This document shows positions 1 to 10,450 of a DNA stretch of 64,000 bases, piece after piece. How positions within the stretch are numbered: position 1 is the first letter of the stretch; each line of letters opens with the position of its first letter. The stretch lies in assembly GCA_043228905.1 (NCBI GenBank), contig JBHGNT010000021.1, positions 8,556,001 through 8,620,000 of the forward strand. Direction: 5' to 3'. This stretch comes from Azolla caroliniana (taxonomy: Eukaryota > Polypodiophyta). The position numbers and the translations under genes were made by a program. The notes beneath the pieces are model-generated. The model saw only the letters and a program-made list of their open reading frames with translations, did not search any database and had not been told where the DNA came from.

Positions 1-690
1 TAGTACCTAATTAGCTACCAATTAGCTAATTAGTGACTCAGCTAAAGTATGGTAGTCACTAATTAGCCACTATAACTAAAGTATGGTAGTAGCTAATTAG
101 CTACCACTTACTAATTAGCTACTATACTAAACTATGGTAGTAGCTAAGTAGCTACCACTTAACTAATTAACTACTATACTAAACTATGGTAGTAGCTAAT
201 TATCTAATGTACTAAACTATGGTAGTAGCTAATTAGCTACCACTTAGCTAATTAGCTACTAGTTGGCTAATTAGCGACTCAACTAAAGTATGGTACTAGC
301 TAATTAGCCACTATAACTAAAGTATGGTACTAGCTAATTAGCTACCACTTAACTAATTAGCTACTATACTAAACTATGGTAGTAGCTAATTAGCTACTGT
401 ACTAAACTATGGTAGTAGCTAATTAGCTACCACTTAGCTAATTAGTTACTCAAGTAAAGTATGGTAGTAGCTAATTAGCTATTGTACTAAACTATGGTAG
501 TCGCTAATTAGCTATTGTACTACACTATGATAGTAGCTAATTAGCTACTGTACTAAACTATGGGAATAGCTAATTAGCTACCAGTTAGCTAATTAGCTAT
601 TGTATTAAACTATGGTAGGAGCTAATTGGCTACCACTTAGATAATTATCTACTCAAGTAAAGTATGGTAGTAGCTAATTAGCTACCACGT
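1..690. repeat. Palindrome-rich minisatellite, about 33-bp units
   Basis: Degenerate tandem units of about 33 bp (longer variants near 50 bp) built from the self-complementary 14-mer TAGCTAATTAGCTA plus a spacer resembling CTAAACTATGGTAG. The array starts before the window. No coding potential is seen. Each unit could form a small hairpin. Confidence 0.9.
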
Positions 691-719
691 TAAATACAGG
701 TACGTAAACAACCATGGTC

Positions 720-1235
720 TCGACTCTCATTTATGTTGGGATTAGGTGTAGTGTCACATGTCATGTTAAATGGTGGAGTGACTAAGGCAATATCATTAAC
801 AAGGTCAGTGAGACAAGGATGTCCATTGAGTCCATTATTATTTTCCATTGTTACCCACCCAATTTTGGTTAAAATGCATGAGTTAGCAATATGTTGAGAT
901 ATAGTGGGACTTGTTTTACCTCTGGGAAACAGCTGATAGCGCAAGCATTGGCAGATGATTCATTTTTGTTTCTTAAAGCACATCCCAGTGACATAGGCAA
1001 AGCTATGGAGGTGTGGAAGGTGTTTGCCTTAGCATCAAGTTTACATATTAATATGCAGAACTCATTGTTGATTAGATGCACTGAACAAGATTTGGTTAAT
1101 CTTGGTTGGAGTGGCCAAATATTAGATAAAGGGAAGATTTGTCGGCATTTGGGCTATCCGATTAGTGTCGATATTTCACCAAAGCGAAGCCTAGCACAAT
1201 ACAATGACATAAAATATATAGTTGATGAGGATTGA
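720..1235 (+). pseudogene. LINE reverse transcriptase fragment
   Basis: A non-LTR (LINE) reverse transcriptase remnant. Bases 768-890 translate to a stretch containing RQGCPLSPLLF, the conserved RT block just before the catalytic centre. The following frame (891-1235) contains LADDSFLF, corresponding to the family's Y/F-A-D-D catalytic box with the first aromatic residue replaced by leucine. It continues through a conserved plant-LINE region around GQILDKGKICRHLGYP. The 5' part (endonuclease, first half of RT) is absent, and the protein ends at an LTR-like junction near 1223-1235. It may belong to the same LINE whose 3' half lies at 9743-10425 and 21402-21825, but the linking piece is missing. 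Confidence 0.85.
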
Positions 1236-1560
1236 ACTTAGAACCTTTCATGAACAATACACAATGCTCAACCATCTTCATATGAGCATTGTATAAGATA
1301 TATTTGATCTACATATCATTACAGTATAAGATGTACATAATCTAGGTATACTCTGTAGACATCTACAAAGTTCTAAGGTTCGAGAAGGTTCTAGAATATT
1401 CTTCAAAATATTCTAATGCATATACTTCAACTTAGAGTATAAATACTTGTAACCTTCTTGGTTCCTTTCAAGGGATTCAACACCAGCCACGAACATGTCA
1501 ATCTAGTATTCTTGTTTAGCCCCATCTTCTTTCCTTGATTTACATCTTTGTCTTTATGCT
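1223..1560 (+). mobile_element. LTR-like block K with tRNA-like 5' end
   Basis: This begins with TG exactly where the LINE frame is lost and carries a TATA box (TATAAAT, 1438-1444), so it reads as the left LTR of a plus-strand retroelement. No partner LTR or pol gene is found. On the opposite strand, 1226-1289 looks like a tRNA: a D-arm hairpin of GCTCA pairing with TGAGC, then a B-box-like GTTCAATCC. The right boundary is uncertain. Confidence 0.5.
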
Positions 1561-1579
1561 CTTGTATTGTTCCTAGCGT

Positions 1580-2330
1580 CTTAACTTCCTCATTTCGTTG
1601 CTCCCAACTTCCCGAGTTTCTAGCCTCATCACGTTCAGTTCCGCGTTCGTAACCTTATCGGTCGTAGCCTCGTCATTTGTGCTCCGTCGTAGTCGTTGGT
1701 GTGTCTGTGACAGTTTGAATACCTTCCAACTAGAAGCATCGCTCATCTTCGTCATCACCCTTGCTTCTAGAGTTCCCATCGTCTCCGTCCTTGCTTTACC
1801 ATCATCAACATCCCTTCGTTTCTTATCTTCCTCGCCATCTCTATCTCCTAGTTCCTTCTATCGTTGTCTTTGTCTTTTCGTTTCTCCTCAACATCGTCTT
1901 TGTTTTATAGTTTCTTCTCATCCTTCACATATCTATCTCCGTATTACTTATCATCATCATCCCTATCTCTGCGTTTTTTGTTATTGTCATCCTTCTCCTT
2001 GTGTTTCCTACCAATTTCATCTCTATTTATGTGTTTCTTATCATCATCATCCCTATCTATGTGTTTCTTATGATCTTCGTCCCTGTCACTGTGTTTTCTA
2101 TCATCCTCAATATCTCTGTCTTTGTGTTTCTTTTTATCCTCAACGTCTCGAATTCTGTGTTTCTTCTCCTCTTTATCTACGTCTCTATTTCTATCATTGC
2201 CATAGTCACAGTCATTGCTTCCAAAGATGCTTCCTCAACATCATTGTCTTCATTGCTTCATCTTCGACATCATCATCTTCAGCACCTCTTGGTGTCTTCA
2301 TCTACACTACTTTCCCTAGCCTTCATTGAC
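1580..2330. repeat. Pyrimidine-rich low-complexity tract with ~36-bp repeats
   Basis: A CT-rich strand in which a unit of about 36 bp (CATCATCCCTATCTATGTG type) recurs roughly ten times between 1900 and 2170. A frame of 243 codons stays open on the plus strand, but its composition (Ser, Tyr, Leu, Cys, His) follows from the repeat. I do not regard it as a gene. It may be the leader of element K. Confidence 0.6.
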
Positions 2331-2344
2331 GTCAAGTTTTTGAA

Positions 2345-3262
2345 TTCCCAGTGAGGACCGCACATGGTCACCCACGCCCATTGGTGTCCCGATTCCCGAT
2401 GAGGACCGTCCATGATCGCCCATGCCCATTGGTGTCCCGATTCCCGGTGAGGACTGTACAGGGTCGCTCACGCCCGTTGGTGTTCGTGTCTCTAGTGAGG
2501 ACCGCACATGGTCGCTCATGTCAGTTGGTGTTCGTGTCTTCGATGAGGACTGTACAAGGTTGCTCATGCCCATTGGTGTTCCAATACCCGGTGAGAACCA
2601 CACATGGTCGCTCACGCCTGTTGGTGTTCCAGTTCCCTGTGAGGACTGCACATGGTGGCTCACGCCCATTGGTGTTTGTGTCTCCGGTGAGGACCACACA
2701 TGGTCTCTCACACCCGTTGGTGTTCGTGTCTCCGGTGAGGACCGCACATAGTCGCTCACGCCCGTTGGTGTTCGTGTCTCCGATAAGGACCGCAAATGGT
2801 CTCTCACGCCCGTTGGTGTTCGCGTTCCCAGTAAGGACCGTACATGGTCTCTCATGATCGTTGGTGTTCCAATGCCTGGTGAGGACCACACATGGTCACT
2901 CATGTCCATTGGTGTTCGTGTCTCTGGTGAGGACCGCACATGGTCGCTCATGCCCATTGGTGTTCGCGTTCCCAGTAAGGATAGTACATGGTCTCTCATG
3001 CTCGTTGGTGTTCCAGTGCCCAATGAGGACCACACATGGTCACTCATGTCCGTTGGTGTTCGTGTCTCTGGTGAGGACCGCACATGGTCGCTCACGCCCG
3101 TTGGTGTTCGAGTTCCCCGTGAGGACTGCACATGGTCGCTCACGCCCGTTGGTGTTCTAGTTCCCCGTGAGGACCGCACATGGCCGCTCACGCTCGTTGG
3201 TGTTTGTGTCTCTAGTGAGGACTGCACATGGTCGCTCACACCCATTCCCGATGAGGATCGTG
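2345..3262. repeat. 48-bp minisatellite, about 19 copies
   Basis: A near-perfect tandem array with a 48-bp period, anchored by TTGGTGTTC and GAGGACCGCACATGGTC. Because 48 is a multiple of three and stops are rare, long frames stay open on both strands (353 codons on minus at 2316-3377, 239 codons on plus at 2854-3573). They give 16-residue repeats such as GVSDHVRSSPETRTPT. It lies directly beyond the 3' LTR of copia G. No start context or known domain supports a protein. Confidence 0.9.
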
Positions 3263-3562
3263 TTGGGGACAAGGCCGTCAATGCGGAAGTGCAAGCAACA
3301 TTCGTGATGAAGAAGAACCTATGTATGTGCATGGGCAAGATAGACACAAAGAGAGAGAGAGAGAGAGATAGGCACAAAGAATGGTTATATTTCTCAATAG
3401 CAACAACAACGATAACAACACCTTTTTCTGAAGGTTACAAAGTCATTTTATATAGTGATTGTCCTAGGGCAACTGCCCTTTATGCTATTTACAGAAATAG
3501 CCCAAACTTGGGCTGTGCAAACAGACAGTTTGAATACGGCCATTACACACTCGTATTCAACA
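3262..3562 (-). repeat. 3' LTR of copia G
   Basis: On the minus strand the polypurine tract (complement of 3563-3570, GGGGGAG) is followed directly by an LTR beginning TGTTGAATACG at 3562. A TATA-like CTATATAAAATG lies near 3450-3465. The distal boundary, next to the 48-bp minisatellite, is approximate. Confidence 0.6.
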
Positions 3563-3699
3563 CTCCCCCGTAATTGGCGTATACATGGGTTATCTAAAAG
3601 ATTACAAGTATATACAAGGTTTATCGGACGGATCGGTTTTGTTAGAATTGGCAAGATCTGAAGACAGAAGACCAAACCAGTCGGGTCAGAAGAGCTAAA

Positions 3700-5633
3700 G
3701 CCGATCCTCAAAGAACCGATGTCTGTTGTCCGAAACCGTCCTGTGCTGTGTGTCCGACTTTGACCGGACTGATTCTTCATTACGCCCATCTGGTGCCGAA
3801 GGGACCGGAAACGATCGGCCGAAAGACACTTGGTCATTCCATTTGCGACATTATCGGTTGTGGATATTTTCTCAATACCGATTTTCCTTGAAATGATGCA
3901 GTCCTGAATGAAGTGATATCGAACGTCGATATGCTTGGAGGCGTTGTGATGAACCGGATTCTTTCACAAAGCAACAACACCCTGATTGTCGCTGTAGACA
4001 ACTGGAGCCGAATCAGAGTTGACCTGTCGAAACGTGTGCGCCAGCCGACCGAGCCATAAAGATTCTTTTGCTGCGTCGAACGCAACTACATATTCCGCTT
4101 CGGTCGTTGAGGTGGCTATGCACTCTAGAAGTTTCAACTTCCACAAGATTGCTCCATTGCCGAATTTGAAACAGTATCCAGTTGTTGATTTCCGATTGTC
4201 CACACAGCCGTCGAAGTCCGAGTCAGTGTAACGGACTACGCCTGAGGTTCAGTTCGGGCCAAAAAGAATGATGTGGTCTTTTGTGCCAGCTATATATCTG
4301 AACACATGCTTGACTGCGTTCCAATGCAGTCGGCCTGGGTTGTGCATGAATATGCTAACGACTCCTACGGCGTGAGAAATATCAGGCCGTGTCGCGACCA
4401 TCGCGTACATAAGGGAGCTGACTGCCAGTGCATATGGTACCGACTTCATATCTTGCCCCTCCGGACCGGATGTCGGGCAGTGTCGCTGAGATAGCCGAAG
4501 GGTAATGGGGAGCGGGGTCGAAGTAGACTTGGCCGAGTGCATGTTGAAGCGTTCCAAGACACGTCCGATGTAGTCAGTTTGAGACAAGAAAATTTGTCGT
4601 TTATCGCGATGCCGACTAATCTTCATACCAAGTATGTGTCTTGTTGGACCGAGGTCCTTCATGACAAACTTTAACCGTAGTTGCCAAACGAGTTCAGTGA
4701 GCTCTTCGGCATGTCGTCCGAAGAGTAGCATGTCATCCACGTAAATGATGAGGAAGACGGGAGACCCGTCTTGAGCTGTTTTGGTGAAGAGACAATGGTC
4801 CTCATCGCTCTTTGAGAAGTCGACCGACTAGATGAAGTCGTCGACCTTCTTGTACAACTGTCGGGGTGCCTGTTTCAGACCGTAGAGACTCTTCCTAAGT
4901 CGGCAGACTAGATGTTCTTGGCCAGATACCAAAAAGCCTTTCGGTTGCTCCATGTAGATTTCCTCCTATAGGTCACCGTGGAGGAATGCCGTTTTTACAT
5001 CTAACTGAATCAGCTCCAAGTTGTCGGCGGCCACGACGCCAAGCATGAAACGAAGGGTCGTCATTTTCCCCACTGGTGAAAAGATTTCGTCGAAGTCGAC
5101 GCCATATTCTTGTCTAAATCCCTTTGCAACTAATCTAGCCTTGTACTTTGGGTTGGTCGAGTCGGACATCTCTTTTAGTCGATAGACCCACTTACATGGA
5201 AGAGCACGTCGATTCTTCGTAATTTGACCAAGTCCCAAATCTTGTTTGCCCGAATGGAGTGCATTTCCGACTCCATCACCAGATGCCATGTGGCTGAATC
5301 GGCATATGCTAATGCTTCTTCGTAAGACGTCGGTTCGCCGACATCGATAAAGAAAATTCCGGGAGAGTACCTCTCCGGAGGTTTCGACAGTCTCTCGGAT
5401 CTACGAGGTATGACTGGACTAGTCGCACCGGGTGTCGATGTCGGATGGTCGGGAGCCGACCCATTCGGCTGTGCCAAATCGGTGGATTTGGTGCGAGAGT
5501 TGTCGGTTACCCATGAAACCGATCTCGTGTTGTGGGCTGGGCCGTCATGAAGGGTTGGCACTTCAGAAAATATTACCCTTCGGACTTCAATAGGCCTTTC
5601 GGCCGTTTTATGCATAGCCGACTCATTCAACAC
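3700..5633 (-). pseudogene. Copia G reverse transcriptase-RNase H
   Basis: Several minus-strand frames together form the copia RT/RNase H. A hinge region at 5175-5633 contains PRRSERLSKPPERY. The RT start at 4966-5289 contains WVYRLKE, ARLVAKGFRQEYGVDF and IQLDVKTAFLHGDL. The catalytic VDDMLL box and thumb lie at 4249-4740 and end in ATRPDISHAVGVV. RNase H at 3964-4203 contains TTEAEYVV, and the C-terminal tail at 3700-3960 reads toward HIDVRYHF. The pieces lie in different frames with interspersed stops, so no continuous polyprotein remains. Confidence 0.9.
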
Positions 5634-5639
5634 GATGTC

Positions 5640-6879
5640 CGAACTTCGAACGATTTGTCTGTGCTCGGGGTTCCAGAGTCAGTATCCGATCTCGCCGTCG
5701 GGTCCATACCCAAGGAAAATGCATGTCCTTGATCTTGGTTCGAGTTTCCGGCAATCGTCGATCCTCGGCTTGTCATAATTCGGCTTATTGCCGGTCCATA
5801 TTTCCTAAGGTATTTGAAGTCCGAGAGGTCTACTTGGCGAAATATTTATTATGTGTACTACCGTAAGTAGAGCCTCCGCCCAAAAGCCATCTGACAATCC
5901 AGAGTGTTGGAGCATGGATACTACGCGTTCTTGAATCTTCTGATTCATGCGTTCAACAATTCCGTTTTGCTCTGGACTATAGGGTGCCGTATATTCACGT
6001 CAAATGCCGCGTCCCCAGCTGAATTTGACGAATTCTTCATACTTGAATTCTCCTCCATTGTTGGTTCAGAGACATTTTAGTTTCCGACCGGTCTGATTTT
6101 CGACCATTGCAAGCCATTCGAAGAAGATTGAGAACACTCGATCTTTGGTTCTGAGGGGGTAAGCCCAAACCTTCTGAGTCGAGTTGTCAATAAAACTGAT
6201 GTGGCATCGGGCCACAGACGTCCGAGTGGACCAAATCGAGTGGGCTCGATTCTCTTGGTGTTGATGTCGGGTGTGATGCGGCTACCTGTTTGCCGTACTG
6301 GCAATGCTTGCAGAATTGGTGATCCGAGAAGGAAAGCTTGGGGATGTAACCGGCTCTAGATAGGTGCGTTATGCCGGCCTTGCTGAGGTGTCCAAGTCGT
6401 TTGTGCCATAACGATGACACTGGGATATCAACAAAATATAAGTCACCCTCTTTGAGTGTGACATATAGAGGGTACAAGGAATGTACCTTTGGTCCTCGAG
6501 CAAGTAGGAGGTTCCCTTTGTGGAGTGTCCACCCTCTTGATGAGAATCCGGCACAGATGCCGGCTTTGTGAAGTTGTCCGACTAAGATCAAGGGTCTTGA
6601 GAGCTCAGGAACATGTCGGATGTTGTGTAGTACGAGTGTAGAGCCACCCGGAAGGTTGAGCTCTACGGTGCCAATTCCGATTATAGCACAATGTTGCGAG
6701 TTTCTGACTTGAACTGAGTCGGAGTGCCGGTCCGAGTATTGCCGAAACTGAGATCGGTGAGGTGTCACATGATACGATGCGCCCGAGTCCAGGATCCATG
6801 TGCTCGACTCCTCAGTCGTAAGCAGAACTTCTGATTCGACTGGGTTCTCTATGGACAGTATGTTCGGGTCGGTCGTCAA
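5640..6879 (-). pseudogene. Copia G protease-integrase
   Basis: The frame at 6187-6879 holds the copia aspartic protease active site WILDSGASYHVTP, followed by the integrase zinc finger (LWHKRLGHL, then CKHCQYGKQ) and the start of the catalytic core (LVHSDVCGPM, first Asp of the DDE triad). Further core sequence, with PYSPEQNGIVER carrying the Glu region, lies in shifted frames down to about 5900. Integration and Gag-Pol processing are the family functions. Frameshifts near 6190 and 6000 make it non-functional. Confidence 0.88.
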
Positions 6880-6984
6880 AATTTCGGCTGAAGAGCCAAC
6901 ATAGTTTAACTCCTCATGCCGGCTACTCTTCTGATCCGCTCTCTGAGCTTTGTCGGTTTTTTCTTTGAGTGCCCGACAGTCGGC

Positions 6985-7690
6985 TTTGATATGTCCCAGT
7001 TTCTTGTAGTAGTTGCAGATTCAGTTGTCCCGGGACTTGCTCTGGCTTCGTTGATTGTTCGGCGGTCGGGAGGAACTTCTTCCCTGGTTGTTCGATCGGT
7101 CAGTCGAACCTTGTACTACGTAAGCTTCATCTGCTGAGTCTTTGGCGAAAGACTTTCTCCGAGCTGCTTCAGTTAGGATTGCGCTCGTGATTTCGGAGTA
7201 CTTAACGGCAGCTGTTGAAGCATTGCACACAGTTGTAACGAAAGTTTCCCATGAAGAGGGGAGACTACTCATGAGTATCATTGCTCTGAGTTCATCCTCG
7301 GTTGTCGTCCCCTGAGACGAGATTTGGGAGCTTATGCTTTCGTACTCGTTGAGGTGTGCCTGAACCGAATCAGATTCTTTCATCCGCAATTTGTAGAGGC
7401 GCCAGATCAGATACATCTTCGTTGCGGTGACCTTCTTTTCATAAGTTTTCGATAGTGTTTTCCATAGTTCAAAAGCTGTTGTGCACGATTGCACTATGAA
7501 GTACACTGACTCCGACAAGTGCATCCGAATCGTGGCGTGGACAATTCTATCCAGCTTCTGCCACTCGTTTACCTTGTATGCTTCTGGGGAATGTTCATTC
7601 TCAATCGGGTTTATCTGATCCTTGACTATGAGATAGTCCTGCATTTGTTCCTTTCTAGAAGTTGAAGTTGGGGATATTTTGAGAAGAGAA
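6985..7690 (-). pseudogene. Copia G Gag
   Basis: A Gag frame of UBN2/copia type running from KEQMQDYLIVKDQ near 7660 through ATIRMHLSESVYF and AHLNEYESISSQI to a basic RSQSKSRDN end, where a stop cuts it at 7021. The zinc knuckle downstream (near 6985-7020) reads CNYYKKLGHIKADC, so the second Cys of CCHC is Tyr. The N-terminus is lost at the junction with element H: residues before TSTSRKEQ come from the H LTR. Confidence 0.85.
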
Positions 7691-8014
7691 CGGACGGACC
7701 AGAATCGGTATCCTGATCCGGTTTGTTGTCGGTTGCCGGTTGGCACCAGTTTGTACCTAGAGCCGGAGACCTATAAAAGGGCCCGGTTAGATTGTAATCA
7801 TTAGCGGATAATTAATAGAGTGATGTTGTTACCATTCTGTGCTAAGTGTAATTAATCTTACGCGTGTATTGTGACTAATGATCTTGCCGATTAGTAACTA
7901 ATTAGGGTCTTATTAATAGTTCAGCCTAAGTCTATCTCACCGCAACACCCCTTTAGTGAAGTTTATCAAAGGGACACTCTATGTTAGGGCATTGTCCGGC
8001 CCCTAGGGATAACA
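7673..8014 (+). repeat. 5' LTR of element H (5' truncated)
   Basis: Aligns with 9368-9741. It contains the TATA box CTATAAAAG near 7772 and the shared tail ATTGTCCGGCCCCTAGGG just before its end. The missing start coincides with the junction to copia G Gag. Confidence 0.85.
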
Positions 8015-8525
8015 CAGTTTTTGGCGACCACGATTCTTGCACAAACGCAGCAAACAACGGCGGGAATGGATGACTAGACCAATGAACGACCCGGTTATGG
8101 AGCGAGCAAGAAGACTTGGTGAACGATTGCGGAAACGAGAGGCTTTCCAGCAAGCGGCCGAAGAGATCCGTGCGGATCGATCATTTTCCAAAGTAATCTG
8201 ACGAGTGGCCGCGGAGTCACTCTACGTGCAGCAGAATTCCCACCCAGACGAAGGAAGCAGCTTGAGTAGTCTCTAGGACGTAGGATCCATTCTGTAGGAA
8301 TTAGCGACAGGGGGAGGCAATTCGGAACCGTTTCAGCCTTCGAATCAGATTCGGACGGCGAATGCAGCGCCAATTCGAATTACTGTAGCAACCACGACAC
8401 GCTAGACGGACCGGAGGACGAACAGTCTGATACCTTGCCGACACCAGAACCGGAATTAACGGAACTGGAAGCCCCAGACCGGCAAGCAGCGGACCAACCT
8501 CCGACATCGCCACGTGAAACACCGA

Positions 8526-8727
8526 AAGAAGAGGAGGAAAGACCTCCGACACCAAAAGAAGAGGAGGAAAGACCTCCGAAACTGAAAGAAGAGGAGGAAA
8601 AGCTTTGACACCAAAAGAAGAGGAGGAACGACCTCTGACACCGAAAGAAGAGGAGGAACGACCTCTGACACCGAAAGAAGAGGAGGAACGACCTCTGACA
8701 CCGAAAGAAGAGGAGGGGAGACCTCTG
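8526..8727 (+). repeat. ~30-33-bp coding repeats (TPKEEEERPL)
   Basis: About six copies of a GAAGAGGAGGAACGACCTC-type unit. In frame they encode a Pro-Glu-Arg decapeptide. The first copies are off-frame because of a small indel near 8605. Confidence 0.85.
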
Positions 8728-8886
8728 ACACCACCAGGCCGTGTTCCGACACTGGACGACGACATACCGTTCCAATATCCCAAGTACCGGGATGATCCGG
8801 ACGCAGAAGTTCATGTCTATGCATTTGTACAAACATGGGAAGCAAACCATGTGTTGCAACGCTTGATCGCCACCCCCTGTCGCTAA
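8605..8886 (+). CDS. Gag-like fragment of element H
   Basis: A frame of 93 codons. Residues 1-45 are acidic TPKEEEERPL repeats. Residues 50-85 (DDIPFQYPKYRDDPDAEVHV region) resemble the start of the plant Ty3/gypsy Gag capsid domain, where K-x-R-G-D-P-D is typical. The rest of the capsid and any zinc knuckle are missing. It is probably a remnant rather than an expressed protein. The frame lies in the middle of a two-LTR element, which supports a Gag origin. Confidence 0.5.
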   Translation: MTPKEEEERPLTPKEEEERPLTPKEEEERPLTPKEEEGRPLTPPGRVPTLDDDIPFQYPKYRDDPDAEVHVYAFVQTWEANHVLQRLIATPCR

Positions 8887-9324
8887 TTCCTACAGAATGG
8901 ATCCTACGTCCTAGAGACAGGGGGAGGCAATTCAGAATGGAAGCAGTGCACGCCGAACATCAACACCAGGAGACACCAAGACCAGTAGATCTAGAAAAGG
9001 AGGAAGAGTCGGTAAGACCAATAGAGCCGCAGGAAACTAAAGTCAAGCAGAAGTAGCCACAGTTGGAGTCGGAGTGACAACAAGTGCAGCCACAACCGCA
9101 GGAACAGCAGAAGCCGGGGCAACAACAAGAGGAGGAACAACAACAACAATAGACGACAAAATAGCTTCCCGAGGAACCATTGGAACCCTTAGATCAAAGC
9201 ATTCTGGACATTTTGAAGGAAGAATGAAGGCCGGATCGTGGGATTCGACGTACAAGGTACTGTCCCACGGGCATGCCATGTGTTAGCCGATTGGCAAGGG
9301 AAGTCCAGAATGGAAAAAGGGGGA

Positions 9325-9741
9325 TAATTAATAACCGGGAGCTGATTATCTATAATATTGAAAAGGATATTTTGAGAAGCGAACGGACGGATCGGAATCG
9401 GTATGCCGATCTGGATCCGGACCGGTTCGTAGCCGGTTGTTGGTTGGCACCGATTTCTACCTAGAGCCGGAGACCTATAAAAGGGCCCGGTTAGATTGTA
9501 ATCATTAGCGGATAATTAATAGAGTGTTTTTGTTCTATATTTTAATCAATGTTAATTACCATTTTGTGCTAAGAGTAATGAATCTTACACATGTATTATG
9601 ACTAATGATCTTGCCGATTAGTAACTAATTAGGGTCTTATTAATAGTTCAGTCTAATTCTATCTCATTGCAACGCCCCTTTGGTGAAGTGTCTCAAAGGG
9701 ACACTGTGTGTTAGGGCATTGTCCGGCCCCTAGGGATAACA
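9325..9741 (+). repeat. 3' LTR of element H
   Basis: Complete LTR matching the left copy from 9368 onward, with TATA at about 9478 and end GGGATAACA. It follows the purine tract at 9312-9325. No matching target duplication could be tested because the left end is truncated. Confidence 0.8.
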
Positions 9742-9742
9742 T

Positions 9743-10425
9743 GATTAATAGTACTCGATCATTTAGATGTCTCTTGGCAAAAAAGTTTGAACTTGTTCAA
9801 TTGGAAACCACTTGAATGTAGAAAAGATTGCAACTCTTTGCCAGTAGAGGTGATAACATCTTCAAGATTATTACGATGGGATGGAAAAGACAGTTTAAAG
9901 TCAAAGTTTAATAAAATGGCAAAACTAGGTTTGGTAACTGTGGAGGATGGTATTTTAGAGTCACAAAGGCAGATGATGGCTTTTCGAACTGTGAGAAGTA
10001 GATTTCATATACCTCTTGGATATGGTCAGATGTGGCAAACAGTAGTACAATTGCCTATTTTATCATTACCGATTCCACAATAACAAGAAATGATTGGTTT
10101 TTTTATAACAAGAAATCATTATTTGTAGTGAACACTAATGATGTTTATCATAAGTTGGTCAAGGATAGAGTTTAGGTACAGAGCAAGGTTTTGGATACAT
10201 GGCACATTATCCGTGGAAGTGAATGGTGTGTTAGAGTTTTAGATGCAGGATGGAAGTCTCATCTTCCTTTCTGGGCAAAGGTGTTTCTTTGGCGTGCTAT
10301 GGTTGGTGGGTTACCTTTTGCTATGGCTTTAAAACGAAGACACATTGATAGTGGTACATGTGTTTTTTGTACGACGATTGATAAAGATTCTCGACACAAG
10401 TTTATATCTTGCTATGTTACTAAAA
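9743..10425 (+). pseudogene. LINE 3' part with zf-RVT domain, left piece
   Basis: C-terminal half of a plant LINE ORF2. Frame 9787-10083 covers the connection region after RT. Frame 10191-10484 holds the zinc-binding zf-RVT module: FWAKVFLWRAMVGGLPF, ALKRRH, CVFC, then H..FISC. The reading frame breaks at 10425 because DNA transposon J starts there, and it resumes without a gap at 21402. Stops and frameshifts before 10190 show the LINE was already decaying. Confidence 0.9.
10422..10425. repeat. Target-site duplication AAAA, left copy
   Basis: AAAA directly before the left terminal repeat of J, repeated at 21402-21405. Removing one copy plus J leaves the LINE frame intact, which fixes the insertion point to the base. 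Confidence 0.8.
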
Positions 10426-10450
10426 GGGTTGAAGCACGCTATGGTGTACC
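10426..10450 (+). repeat. Left terminal inverted repeat of J
   Basis: GGGTTGAAGCACGCTATGG then TGTACC. It matches the complement of 21377-21401 at 22 of 25 positions. Just inside, AAAGTACTG and TTTTGGCCAA also have counterparts near the right end. Confidence 0.92.

Larger units (their letters stand above)
3262..7690 (-). mobile_element. Decayed Ty1/copia element G
   Basis: A minus-strand copia element with gag, protease, integrase, reverse transcriptase and RNase H in the copia order. A polypurine tract and a 3' LTR lie on the left. The right end is lost where gag meets the LTR of element H near 7673-7690, so no 5' LTR or primer site is present. Multiple frameshifts and stops show it is dead. 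Confidence 0.9.
8263..8920. repeat. 46-bp inverted repeat inside element H
   Basis: Bases 8263-8308 recur as the reverse complement at about 8875-8920, essentially perfectly, so the peptide PLSLIPTEWILRPRD is encoded on the minus strand at the left arm and on the plus strand at the right arm. Each arm is followed by the direct repeat AGGGGGAGGCAATTC. The roughly 570 bp between the arms may have been inverted. Confidence 0.8.
7673..9741 (+). mobile_element. Small non-autonomous LTR element H
   Basis: Two direct repeats bound about 1.3 kb of internal DNA that holds only a gag-like frame: a left LTR at 7673-8014 (first ~40 bp missing) and a right LTR at about 9325-9741. Both contain CTATAAAAGGGCCCGG and end GGGATAACA. 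A primer-site-like TTTTTGGCGACCACG follows the left LTR, and the purine tract GGAAAAAGGGGGA precedes the right one. No protease, RT or integrase is present, so movement would depend on another element. The LTRs differ by indels, so the insertion is not recent. Confidence 0.85.

Noticed and set aside
1598-2329. 243-codon plus-strand frame rich in Ser, Tyr, His and Cys
   Set aside because: Follows from a CT-rich tandem repeat; other frames of the same tract are also open and no domain is visible.
8301-8859. Long minus-strand frames rich in Ser and Phe
   Set aside because: Antisense of the TPKEEEERPL coding repeat in element H.
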